Origin: Candidatus Micrarchaeota archaeon UBA95
GTDB taxonomy: Archaea; Micrarchaeota; Micrarchaeia; Norongarragalinales; Norongarragalinaceae
NCBI GenBank assembly: GCA_002499405.1
Contig: DALH01000057.1
Coordinates: forward strand, 11,467 to 32,117
Length of the DNA stretch: 20,651 nt
Direction: 5' to 3'
Made by a program: the position numbers and the translations under genes. Numbering within the stretch: the first letter of the stretch is position 1; every line of letters starts with the position of its first letter. Shown here piece after piece: positions 1 to 7,341 of this stretch. A model generated the notes under the pieces. That model did no database searches. It was given only the letters and a program-made list of their open reading frames with translations, and was not told the DNA's origin.

Positions 1-900
1 GGCGCCTTTGAGCATGGCGGGCCAGAACAGGTAGTGGTGGTAGATGATGTCTTTTCCGATGAAGTGGCTTATTCTCGCCCCGCCGTTCCACCAGTCGCCG
101 AGTTCCTTGAAGTGGTGCTTGGTGGAGGACACGTATCCGATGGGGGCATCGAACCACACGTAAAAGTATTGGTTGGGGCGGCCGGGTATGGGGACGCCGA
201 AGTAGGGTCCGTCGCGGGTCACGTCCCAGTCCTGTAGTTCGGGTAACCAGTTTTTCACGTAGTTTATGACGTCGCGTTGGAGTTCCTTGTTTTCCTGGAA
301 CCATTTTGAGAGGAAGTCCTTGAACGAGGTGAGGCAAAAGAAGAGGTGTTTGCTGGAGCGGTGTTCGGGGGTTGTCCCGCAGACGGCGCACCGGGGTTCC
401 AGCAGGTCGGAAGTGGAATACGTTTTCCCGCATTTTTCGCAGCCGTCTCCGTACTGGTCTTCGGCTCCGCAGTTCGGGCATTTTCCCTTGACGTAGCGGT
501 CGGGAAGGATGCGTTCGCATTTCGGGCAATAGGTTTGGGTTATTTCTTTCTCGTAGAAGTATTCGCCGAGTTTTTCGTGGAACTCCCTGGTGAGTTCGTG
601 GTTTTCGGGGGAGTCGGTGTGGTGGAATTCGTCGAATTCTATTAGCGCGGATTTGAAGTCCTTGAGTTGTTGTTCGTGGAATTCGGCTACGAATTCCTGC
701 GGGGGTTTGCCTGCTTTTTCTGCGTTGATTTCTATTGCGGTGCCGTGCTCGTCCGTGGCGCAGATGAAGGCGGTTTCGCGTCCCCTCAGGCGGCAGTAGC
801 GCGCGTAAACGTCTGCTGGGAGGTAGGTGCTCATGAGGTGGCCCAAGTGCAGGGTGCCGTTGGCGTAGGGTAATGCGGCGGTAACGAGTTCCTTCATCAT
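1..900 (-). CDS. metG: methionyl-tRNA synthetase, N-terminal 300 residues (cut by window edge)
   Basis: Charges tRNA-Met with methionine in the cytoplasm. The reading frame runs open off the left edge. The protein begins MMKELVTAALPYANG and contains the class I HIGH-type signature as TLHLGH near residue 20. Residues about 140-195 carry two Cys knuckles of the MetRS zinc insertion (CPKC...CPNC, then CEKC...CAVC). Further on come YVWFDAPIGY and the GKDIIYHH segment of the catalytic domain. The KMSKS loop and the anticodon-binding domain lie outside the window. Two ATG codons sit in tandem at 900 and 897; the start could be either. The gene is divergent from the thermosome gene with about 100 bases between them, and a TATA-like box lies about 30 bases upstream. 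Family assignment is secure from these motifs; only the length is unknown. Confidence 0.95.
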   Translation of the reverse strand, partial: MMKELVTAALPYANGTLHLGHLMSTYLPADVYARYCRLRGRETAFICATDEHGTAIEINAEKAGKPPQEFVAEFHEQQLKDFKSALIEFDEFHHTDSPENHELTREFHEKLGEYFYEKEITQTYCPKCERILPDRYVKGKCPNCGAEDQYGDGCEKCGKTYSTSDLLEPRCAVCGTTPEHRSSKHLFFCLTSFKDFLSKWFQENKELQRDVINYVKNWLPELQDWDVTRDGPYFGVPIPGRPNQYFYVWFDAPIGYVSSTKHHFKELGDWWNGGARISHFIGKDIIYHHYLFWPAMLKGA

Positions 901-930
901 TCAACCCCTTGAAAAGCGTTTCTTGAGTAA

Positions 931-940
931 AGTTAAATAA
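931..940 (-). promoter_or_regulatory. TATA-like box for methionyl-tRNA synthetase
   Basis: The minus strand reads TTATTTAACT about 30 bases upstream of the tandem ATG. Transcription would start near 908, leaving a leader of under 10 bases with GGGG just ahead of the start. Judged by eye only. Confidence 0.45.
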
Positions 941-954
941 TGGGTTTTTACTAC

Positions 955-961
955 TTTATAA
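955..961 (+). promoter_or_regulatory. TATA-like box for the thermosome gene
   Basis: CTTTATAAC lies about 47 bases upstream of the ATG at 1005, giving a predicted start site near 984. An AGGTGG ribosome site at 991-996 is 8 bases ahead of the ATG. No heat-shock operator could be recognised with confidence. Confidence 0.5.
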
Positions 962-1004
962 CGCTGTTTTTACCAGTGATTAATGTTTAGAGGTGGATTA
1001 AAAA

Positions 1005-2645
1005 ATGAGTGAAGGCCAACTACGAGGACAGCAGGTCGTAATGCTTCCCGAGGGGAGTTCGCGGCTGCTGGGGCGGGACGCCCAGAGGATGAACATAGCA
1101 GTGGCTTACGCCGTTGCCAGCGCGGTGAAGAGCACGCTGGGACCGCGCGGAATGGACAAGATGATGGTTTCCGACCTGGGTGACATCGTCATCACGAACG
1201 ACGGGGCGACCATCCTCAAGGAGATGAACGTTGACCATCCCGCCGCGAAGATGCTCGTCGAAATTTCCAAGACGCAGGACGAAGAGGTTGGCGACGGCAC
1301 CACGAGCGCCGTGGTGCTCGCCGGGGAACTGTTGAAGAAGGCGATGGACCTCCTAGACCAGAACATTCACGCGTCCACCATAGTATCGGGCTACAAGATG
1401 GCCGCCCAAAAAGCGACGGGTTACCTGAGGGAGTCGTGCACCGCGGTTTCCTTAAAGGACAAGGCCGAGTTGGAGCGCATCGCCGGCATAAGCATGGGCT
1501 CCAAGACGGTTGCCACCGGTCCCGCGAAGGACATCCTCTCGCGTTTCGTGGTGGAAGCCATCACGCAGGTCGCCGAAGGCAAGGACAATAAGACGGTGGA
1601 CAAGGACTACATCAAGGTCGAGAAGAAGCAGGGCAAGAGCGTGACGGACACGGAACTCATCCGCGGCGTGCTAGTGGACAAGGAAATCGTGCACCCCAGC
1701 ATGCCCAAGCGGGTTGAAAAGGCGAAGGTGGCGCTCGTGGACACGGCCCTCGAGATAGAGAAGACCGAGACCGACGCGCGCATCAGCATAACCTCGCCGG
1801 ACCAAATGACCGCGTTCCTCGAACAAGAGGAGAAGATGCTGCGCGAAATGGTTGGGAAGATTGCCGGAAGCAAGTGCAACGTGTTGTTCTGCCAGAAGGG
1901 GATAGACGACGTCGCCCAGCACTATCTGGCGAAGGAAGGCATCCTCGCGTGCCGCCGCGTCAAGAAGAGCGACATGGAGAAATTGTCGCGCGCTACGGGC
2001 GCCCGCGTGGTGACGACGCTGGACGACCTGAGTCAAGGCGACTTGGGCAACGCCGGGCTGGTGGAAGAGCGCAAGGTCGCGGGCGAGCAAATGGTTTTCG
2101 TCGAGAAGTGCAAGGACCCGAAGAGCGTGACCATCCTCGTGCGCGGCGGAACCGACCACGTCATCGATGAAGCCGAACGCGCGGTTGCTGACGCCATCGG
2201 AGCGGTTTCATCCGCGATAGAGGAAGGCCACTACGTGGTTGGTGCGGGAAGCATTGAAATGGATTTGGCCATGAAGTTGCGCAAGTACGCCGTGGAAGTG
2301 GGCGGAAGGGAGCAATTAGCGGTTCAGGCGTTTGCCGAGTCGCTGGAAGTCATTCCGCGCACCCTCGCCGAGTCGTGCGGCATGGACCCGATTGACACGC
2401 TCGTGGAACTCCGCAACAAGCACGAGTCGCCCAGCAACTACGGCGTGAACGTGTACGAGGCGAAGATCGACAACATGGCTAAGACCGTGATCGAACCCCT
2501 CAAAATCAAGAAGCAGGCGATTCAAAGCGCGAGCGAGGTCGCGGAAATGATTCTCCGCATTGACGACGTCATCGCCGCGAGAGGCAGGCCGCCGTCCCCT
2601 GGCGGTGGCGGAATGCCGGGCGGAATGGGCGGCGAGGACTTCTAA
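1005..2645 (+). CDS. ths: thermosome subunit (group II chaperonin)
   Basis: ATP-driven group II chaperonin that folds proteins inside a double ring in the cytoplasm. The 546-residue length is normal for the family. Visible signatures are TLGPRGMDKMM (residues about 44-54), NDGATIL (65-71) and the nucleotide-binding GDGTTSAVVLAGELL (96-110), which contains the catalytic-type Asp of GDGTT. The C-terminus ends in a Gly/Met-rich tail (GGGGMPGGMGGEDF), typical of thermosomes and CCT. The ATG start is supported by AGGTGG at 991-996. This is the only chaperonin gene in the window, so it is not possible to say whether the ring is homo- or hetero-oligomeric. A T-run follows the stop codon. Nothing in the sequence looks broken. 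Confidence 0.98.
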   Translation: MSEGQLRGQQVVMLPEGSSRLLGRDAQRMNIAVAYAVASAVKSTLGPRGMDKMMVSDLGDIVITNDGATILKEMNVDHPAAKMLVEISKTQDEEVGDGTTSAVVLAGELLKKAMDLLDQNIHASTIVSGYKMAAQKATGYLRESCTAVSLKDKAELERIAGISMGSKTVATGPAKDILSRFVVEAITQVAEGKDNKTVDKDYIKVEKKQGKSVTDTELIRGVLVDKEIVHPSMPKRVEKAKVALVDTALEIEKTETDARISITSPDQMTAFLEQEEKMLREMVGKIAGSKCNVLFCQKGIDDVAQHYLAKEGILACRRVKKSDMEKLSRATGARVVTTLDDLSQGDLGNAGLVEERKVAGEQMVFVEKCKDPKSVTILVRGGTDHVIDEAERAVADAIGAVSSAIEEGHYVVGAGSIEMDLAMKLRKYAVEVGGREQLAVQAFAESLEVIPRTLAESCGMDPIDTLVELRNKHESPSNYGVNVYEAKIDNMAKTVIEPLKIKKQAIQSASEVAEMILRIDDVIAARGRPPSPGGGGMPGGMGGEDF

Positions 2646-2655
2646 GCCGCTCTCC

Positions 2656-2672
2656 TTTTTTTCAATTCTTTT
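2656..2672 (+). terminator. T-rich terminator after the thermosome gene
   Basis: A run of seven T followed by CAATTCTTTT begins about 10 bases after the thermosome stop codon. Archaeal RNA polymerase often terminates at such T-tracts without a hairpin. There is no further experimental or comparative support here. Confidence 0.45.
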
Positions 2673-2701
2673 GTTGAGCCAGCTGGAGCCATCCCTCGTT
2701 C

Positions 2702-2741
2702 TATTTAAGCCGCGCCCCCAATCAAGAAAAGCGTTTTTAAG
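2702..2741 (+). promoter_or_regulatory. two candidate TATA boxes upstream of the UPF0173 hydrolase
   Basis: TATTTAAG (2702-2709) and TTTTTAAG (2734-2741) are both plausible TATA boxes. The first would start RNA near 2730 with a leader of about 68 bases, the second near 2763 with a leader of about 35. The rest of this 150-base gap shows only weak inverted repeats, such as GCGTT...AACGC around 2731-2750. Confidence 0.35.
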
Positions 2742-2797
2742 TCGTGAACGCCTAATTCCTCCTCGGAAGGCGATTCAAAAAAGGGTTTAGCGGTAAA

Positions 2798-3475
2798 ATG
2801 GTTGAAATCCGTTTTTTGGGGCACTCGAGTTTCGAGTTTTCGTGGGGCGACCGTATGGTTTTGGTTGACCCGTGGCTCGTGGAGCGGTCCCGCGAAGTGC
2901 ACCGTCTCATCCCCCCTGCCATCAGGCAGGAGGAAGTGCGCAGGTGTGACGCCATCCTCTTGTCGCACGAGCACTTTGACCACTGCGACCCTTACGACGT
3001 TTCCCTCATCGCTTCGCGCACCACGTGCCAGGTAATCGGCCCCGAGGACGCGCTCGCCAAAGTCAACGTGAACCCCCGCCAGAAGGTGCACGTCAGCGAA
3101 GGCGAATCGTTTTCAGTGGTGGGAATCGACTTGACGGTGACGCGCGCGATTCACCCGCAGTCGACGCATCCCGTGGGATTCATCTTGAACGCCGGCGGGA
3201 AATTCATTTACTTTGCGGGCGACACGTACGAGTTCAACGACATGCGCTCGTTCAACGCGGATTTGGCGATACTGCCCATTGGCGGCACTTACACGATGGA
3301 TGTGTTGTCCGCGGTGACGGCCGTTAAACTCATTAACCCGCAGTTCGTGATTCCCATGCATTACAATACTTTTCCGCGCATTGAAGCCGACGTCAAGGAC
3401 TTCGAGTCGCGAGTCAACTCGTTGACGCGTTCCAAGCCCGTCGTGTTAAGGCCCGGAGAAAAATTCGATTTGTGA
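2798..3475 (+). CDS. UPF0173-type metal-dependent hydrolase (metallo-beta-lactamase fold)
   Basis: A 225-residue single-domain metallo-beta-lactamase-fold protein, close to the usual length for UPF0173. The N-terminus MVEIRFLGHSSF and VLVDPWL (residues 21-27) are typical of the family. The metal-binding HxHxDH motif is complete as SHEHFDHCD (56-64). The second-shell or bridging GDT lies at 141-143, and a C-terminal MHYNTFP (187-193) supplies another His. All expected metal ligands appear present, so it should be active, but the physiological substrate of this family is not known to me. The protein has no signal peptide and should be cytoplasmic. It is followed 13 bases later by a small gene on the same strand, presumably co-transcribed. 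No strong ribosome site is visible before the ATG. Confidence 0.9.
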   Translation: MVEIRFLGHSSFEFSWGDRMVLVDPWLVERSREVHRLIPPAIRQEEVRRCDAILLSHEHFDHCDPYDVSLIASRTTCQVIGPEDALAKVNVNPRQKVHVSEGESFSVVGIDLTVTRAIHPQSTHPVGFILNAGGKFIYFAGDTYEFNDMRSFNADLAILPIGGTYTMDVLSAVTAVKLINPQFVIPMHYNTFPRIEADVKDFESRVNSLTRSKPVVLRPGEKFDL

Positions 3476-3482
3476 GGTGGAT
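3476..3482 (+). promoter_or_regulatory. ribosome site deciding the start of the small downstream gene
   Basis: GGTGGAT just after the hydrolase stop is 6 bases before ATG 3489. A GTG at 3477 in the same frame lies within this site, so ATG 3489 is the better start. Confidence 0.5.
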
Positions 3483-3488
3483 GAAGGA

Positions 3489-3902
3489 ATGCCCGTTTCA
3501 GGTGGAAGGGTGACCGGTTTGAACGCCAAAAAGTTCAAGAACGAGTTGCCAACAGGCCTATCCGTGAACATTGAAATCAAGGACGTTTCGGAGGAGGGCG
3601 GCGCACTCAAAGTTGAGTACGAGCACAAGACCGATTACAAGGATGGAGTAGCCGAAATCACGGTTGAAGGCGAAATCCTCGTGAGGGGCGAGGACAACAA
3701 GGCAATCATCAAGAAGTGGGGCAAGGAGAAGGCGTTGGAGCCAAAGATAGCCGAAGACGTTTTGAACGCCATGAATTACGCGGCGGCCGCTTCCGGCACG
3801 CTTTTGGCGTTCGGCATCAGCGTCAACGCGCCCTTGAACCTGCCGCGAGCCCGGGTTGGGCCCGCGCCCGTGACGCCCAAGAAGAAGCAGAACGCGGGTT
3901 AA
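3489..3902 (+). CDS. small conserved-looking protein of unknown function, possibly SecB-like
   Basis: A 137-residue soluble protein, starting MPVSGGRVTG if ATG 3489 is used (GTG 3477 would add four residues). I do not recognise the family with confidence. The first two thirds look like a run of beta strands (LSVNIEIKDVS, ALKVEYEHKTDY, VAEITVEGEILVRG). These are followed by a long helix (EPKIAEDVLNAMNYAAAAS) and a Pro-rich end, APLNLPRARV, then a basic tail PKKKQNAG. This order, and especially the helix followed by LNLP, recalls the chaperone SecB, but the similarity is by eye only. It probably shares a transcript with the UPF0173 hydrolase. It is convergent with rpoA and separated from it by a T-rich stretch. 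Confidence 0.75.
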   Translation: MPVSGGRVTGLNAKKFKNELPTGLSVNIEIKDVSEEGGALKVEYEHKTDYKDGVAEITVEGEILVRGEDNKAIIKKWGKEKALEPKIAEDVLNAMNYAAAASGTLLAFGISVNAPLNLPRARVGPAPVTPKKKQNAG

Positions 3903-3912
3903 AACCGCCTTC

Positions 3913-3936
3913 TTATTTTTTATTATTTTTTTTTTA
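3913..3936. terminator. T-rich stretch between convergent genes
   Basis: The plus strand is nearly all T over about 24 bases, directly after the small protein's stop and before the rpoA stop on the other strand. It is a clear T-tract terminator for plus-strand transcripts. For the rpoA operon it reads as A-rich, so any terminator for that operon is less obvious. Confidence 0.5.
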
Positions 3937-3945
3937 ATTCGGCTT

Positions 3946-6900
3946 TTAATCGAGTTTCATGGTGAGGTAAACCTTGCCGGTTCCGCACGGAATGGTTTGG
4001 CCCACGATGATGTTTTCGGCCATGCCGTTCAAGTTGTCGGTCGCGTTTTCTATGCACGCGTTTATCAAGTGCTTGGAGGTTTCCTCGAACGAGGCGCGCG
4101 CGAGTATGCTTTTCTTGCTTCCGATGAGGCCGTGGCGGCCCACGCTTTGAACCAGGCCGTTGAAAGTCATGGCGTCGGCGATGAGGGTGAGGTGGGCCGG
4201 GTCCACGTTCAGGTCTTGTGCGTCCAGAACCTTCTTGATTTCCAGGATTATGGAGTTGCGTGCGGCTTGGATGCCGAGGGTTCGCGCGACTTCCATCACG
4301 TCGTTGGTGCTGGTTTGGCTCGCGTCGACTTCATCCATTTTGAAGACCGCTTCCAGGTTGGAGCCGTCGGTTGCGATGCTTACTTCCTTGGTTTCGGGGT
4401 CTTTTACGAGGATGGCTTTCCTGATTCCCTGGATTCCCTTCAAGTGGAGTTCGCGGAGTTTCGTCGTCATTTGGCGGATGTTTTTGAGGGTGTCCTTCTT
4501 GGAGCGGATGGTTATGGTGGCGCCGTCCTTATTGTATTGGGGGTGCACCTGCTTGATGTGTTCCTCTACCTGGTGTTCGGTTAGGCCGCGTTCGCGGAGT
4601 TTTGTCTTGTTGAATTCGATTACGACGACTTTCTTGTCGAAGTTCTCGTCTATTCTGGCGACTTTTTCCAGGGTAACTTCCTCTATTGACGCCGCTATTT
4701 TCGCGGCTGAATCCCAGTCGCGGTAATTATTTTTCAAGTGGATTTCCATTACCGGGTTTTTCGGGGTCTTGCGCGCGTCAACGATTTCCACGAGCCGCGT
4801 GAAGCCGAGTTGTGCGAGCGAGGCAATGCCCGCGTAGTGGAAGGTTCGCAACGTCATCTGCGTGCCGGGTTCCCCCACGCTTTGCGCCGCCACGACTCCG
4901 ACGGGTTCGCCGTAGGCAACGGGTTTGTTGTCGCACGGGTCCAAGCCGTTGTTGTAGCAGGTTTGGACGAGGTTGCCGTCGGCGTCGCGCACGCTGTTGT
5001 CCTTGTCAACGACGAGGTCCAGCAGCGCGTTCACGAGGCGGCGCTGCATGTAACCCGTTTTCGCGGGGTTGACGCCCTTGTCCACCACTGCGTCCCTGCC
5101 GCCGGCCGCATGGAAGAAGTATTCGAAGGGGTTCAAGCCGCCCATGTAATTGTTGTGTACGAAGCCGCGTGCTTCGTCGCCCAAATCCATTTGGCGGAAG
5201 TGGGGGAGCAGGCGCTTGCGGTAGCCGCTTGCGGGGCGCTTGCCGCGGACCGCTTGTTGTCCCACGAGGCCGCACATTTGCACGACGTTCGTGGGCCGGC
5301 CTTTTCCGCCGGAGTCGGCCATGAGTATTGCCGAGTTCTGGTTAATGGGGTGCCCCGCGATGTTGACTGGGGTGGCGTTCAAGTGTTTTTTGACGATTCC
5401 CCAGGTTAAGCGGCGCACGTTTTCGAGGAGGGTCATGGCTTTTTCCTCGAACGTCTCGCGCGTGGTCTTGCCTGGCAACTGCTTGAGTTTGCCCTTGGCG
5501 AGGTCTTGAATCAACTCGTTTAATTCCTTGCGGCCCTGCTCGTACAAGCCGTTGATTTCCTTGCGTGCCGCGTCGGGTATGTCGTATTCGTCAAGCCCGA
5601 GCGTGAACCCGTACTTGGTCATGAAGCGCGTGCTCGCCTTGCTTGCGCCGTCGATGTATTCGCGTGCGGCGTCGGCGCCGAGTTCCGAAAATATTTTTTT
5701 AATGATTTTTCGGCCGACCTTGTTGTCTACGGTGCCTTCCTTGAGGACCCCGTTTTTGATGACTACTTGTTCGCCTTGATTGTTCTTGGCTTCCAAGTCG
5801 AGCTTTTCGGGGAGGAGGTATGAATAGGTTTCGCGGCCAGTCAGTTTTTTCTTGCCCACGGCTTTTACGATGCCGGCCGCGCTCAGGATGTCGCAGGCAT
5901 CGTCTTTTTGGATTATGACTTCGGGTTGCGTCAACAAGTATATTCCCGTGATTTGGTCGAGTTCGAGTTGGATGATGGGTTGGCCGTGGCGAGGCGACAA
6001 AATCTGGTCCTGCACCTGCATCAGGGTTTCGGCTTCGGTTTGGGCTTCCTCGTTTTGCGGGAAGTGAATGTTCATTTCGTCGCCGTCGAAGTCTGCCCCG
6101 TACGGCGGGCAGTCGCATATGTTGAAGCGGAACGTCTTGCCGGGGAGGACCTTGACGGTGTGGCACATCATGCTGATGCGGTGGAGGGAGGGCTGGCGGT
6201 TGAATATGACGCGGTCGCCGTCCATCATGGTGCGCTCTATCCTGTAACCCGGCGAGAGCTCTTCCACCACTTCGTCGGTGTTGGCGGCGGTCAGCTTCTT
6301 CCTCCTGTTGTCGGCCCGGATTATGTAATTGATTTTGTCGGGGTGGAGGCGGATGAATTCCTTCATCTTTTCCAGGTTCCACGCGGTCACGCTCACGGGC
6401 AGGGTCAACTCGTTGGCTATGTCTTGGGGAACGCCGATTTGGTTGATGCTTAGGCAGGGGTCGGGCGAAATGACGGTGCGCGCGCTGAAGTTCACGCGCT
6501 TGCCGGACAGGTTGTAGCGGAACCTTCCCTCCTTGCCTTTGAGGCGCTGGAAAAGCGTCTTGAGTTGCCTTCCGGAGCGGTGGCGTGCGGGCGGTATTCC
6601 AGTTGTCTCGTTGTCAAAGTAAGTTGTCACGTGGTATTGGAGGAGTTCCCACAAGTCTTCAATGATTAGTTGGGGTGCGCCCGCGTTGATGTTTTCTTCG
6701 AGGCGCTGGTTGATGCGGAGGATGTCCACGAGTTTGTGCGTCAAGTCGTCTTCCGAGCGCTCCCCGGTTTCAAGCGTGATTGAGGGGCGCACGGTTACGG
6801 GGGCCACTATGAGCGCGGTCAGGACGAGGTTTTCGGGGCGCAGGTGCGCGCCCATCTGCCTGAGGTCGGCGTCCGTGACGCGTTCCAGGCGTTCGCGCAC

Positions 6901-7341
6901 CTCGTTGGGTAAGAGTTTGCGTTTGTCTTCCATGAACGTGGTGGGCTTGATGAACTTGATTTTTTGTTGTTCTTCGTCGCAGTAGGGGCACTTCTTGGCG
7001 GCGTAAATCTTTTTGACGGTGTTTTTTTCGTTGATTATGCGCCCGCACTTGCGGCAGGTCCCCTTCAATAAGTGGTAGATGAGTTTGCCGAAGCCGGCAT
7101 GGATTACGGGGCGCACGAGTTCCACGTGGCCGAAGTGGCCGGGGCAGTCTTTCATGCGGTTGCCGCACGTGCGGCACTTGAGGCCGGGGTCTATGACGCC
7201 GAGGCGCTGGTCGGCAAGGCCGTTTTGGATTGGGTAGCCGTCCTCGTCGTAGGTGTCGGGAACCGTTATTTTGGCGGCGCTCATGTTGCGGATTTCTTCG
7301 GGGCTGAACACCGAGAATTCAATGGATTCAATGCTCATCAT
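3946..7341 (-). CDS. rpoA: DNA-directed RNA polymerase subunit A, A' and A'' fused
   Basis: Largest subunit of RNA polymerase, supplying the catalytic metal site. Domains in order of the 1131 residues: clamp zinc site (CRTCGNRMKDCPGHFGH, 56-72); second zinc site (CRKCG...CPYC, 96-121); the RHRSGRQLKTLFQRLKGKEG rudder/lid region (253-272); FNRQPSLH (380-387); catalytic loop DFDGD (Asp417, 419, 421); bridge helix (about 745-775); trigger loop (about 828-850) with His835; and a normal A'' C-terminus. Most archaea encode A' and A'' separately. Here they are one frame, and the usual A' tail plus A'' head are nearly absent: NNGLDP (797-802) is followed almost at once by GEPVGVVAAQS (811-821). Unusual active-centre residues are Gly415, Pro759 and a shortened trigger-loop tip. 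Its ATG overlaps the upstream membrane-protein stop by 4 bases. Confidence 0.97.
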   Translation of the reverse strand: MMSIESIEFSVFSPEEIRNMSAAKITVPDTYDEDGYPIQNGLADQRLGVIDPGLKCRTCGNRMKDCPGHFGHVELVRPVIHAGFGKLIYHLLKGTCRKCGRIINEKNTVKKIYAAKKCPYCDEEQQKIKFIKPTTFMEDKRKLLPNEVRERLERVTDADLRQMGAHLRPENLVLTALIVAPVTVRPSITLETGERSEDDLTHKLVDILRINQRLEENINAGAPQLIIEDLWELLQYHVTTYFDNETTGIPPARHRSGRQLKTLFQRLKGKEGRFRYNLSGKRVNFSARTVISPDPCLSINQIGVPQDIANELTLPVSVTAWNLEKMKEFIRLHPDKINYIIRADNRRKKLTAANTDEVVEELSPGYRIERTMMDGDRVIFNRQPSLHRISMMCHTVKVLPGKTFRFNICDCPPYGADFDGDEMNIHFPQNEEAQTEAETLMQVQDQILSPRHGQPIIQLELDQITGIYLLTQPEVIIQKDDACDILSAAGIVKAVGKKKLTGRETYSYLLPEKLDLEAKNNQGEQVVIKNGVLKEGTVDNKVGRKIIKKIFSELGADAAREYIDGASKASTRFMTKYGFTLGLDEYDIPDAARKEINGLYEQGRKELNELIQDLAKGKLKQLPGKTTRETFEEKAMTLLENVRRLTWGIVKKHLNATPVNIAGHPINQNSAILMADSGGKGRPTNVVQMCGLVGQQAVRGKRPASGYRKRLLPHFRQMDLGDEARGFVHNNYMGGLNPFEYFFHAAGGRDAVVDKGVNPAKTGYMQRRLVNALLDLVVDKDNSVRDADGNLVQTCYNNGLDPCDNKPVAYGEPVGVVAAQSVGEPGTQMTLRTFHYAGIASLAQLGFTRLVEIVDARKTPKNPVMEIHLKNNYRDWDSAAKIAASIEEVTLEKVARIDENFDKKVVVIEFNKTKLRERGLTEHQVEEHIKQVHPQYNKDGATITIRSKKDTLKNIRQMTTKLRELHLKGIQGIRKAILVKDPETKEVSIATDGSNLEAVFKMDEVDASQTSTNDVMEVARTLGIQAARNSIILEIKKVLDAQDLNVDPAHLTLIADAMTFNGLVQSVGRHGLIGSKKSILARASFEETSKHLINACIENATDNLNGMAENIIVGQTIPCGTGKVYLTMKLD

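Noticed and set aside
2646..2797. Possible small RNA gene between thermosome and hydrolase
   Set aside because: It has only a CCAGCTGG palindrome, a weak GCGTT/AACGC stem and T-runs; no tRNA fold or box C/D pattern could be recognised.
4738..5409. 223-codon plus-strand frame inside rpoA
   Set aside because: It is antisense to the most conserved part of RNA polymerase A (bridge helix and trigger loop) and has a Val/Ala/His-rich composition typical of an antisense shadow.
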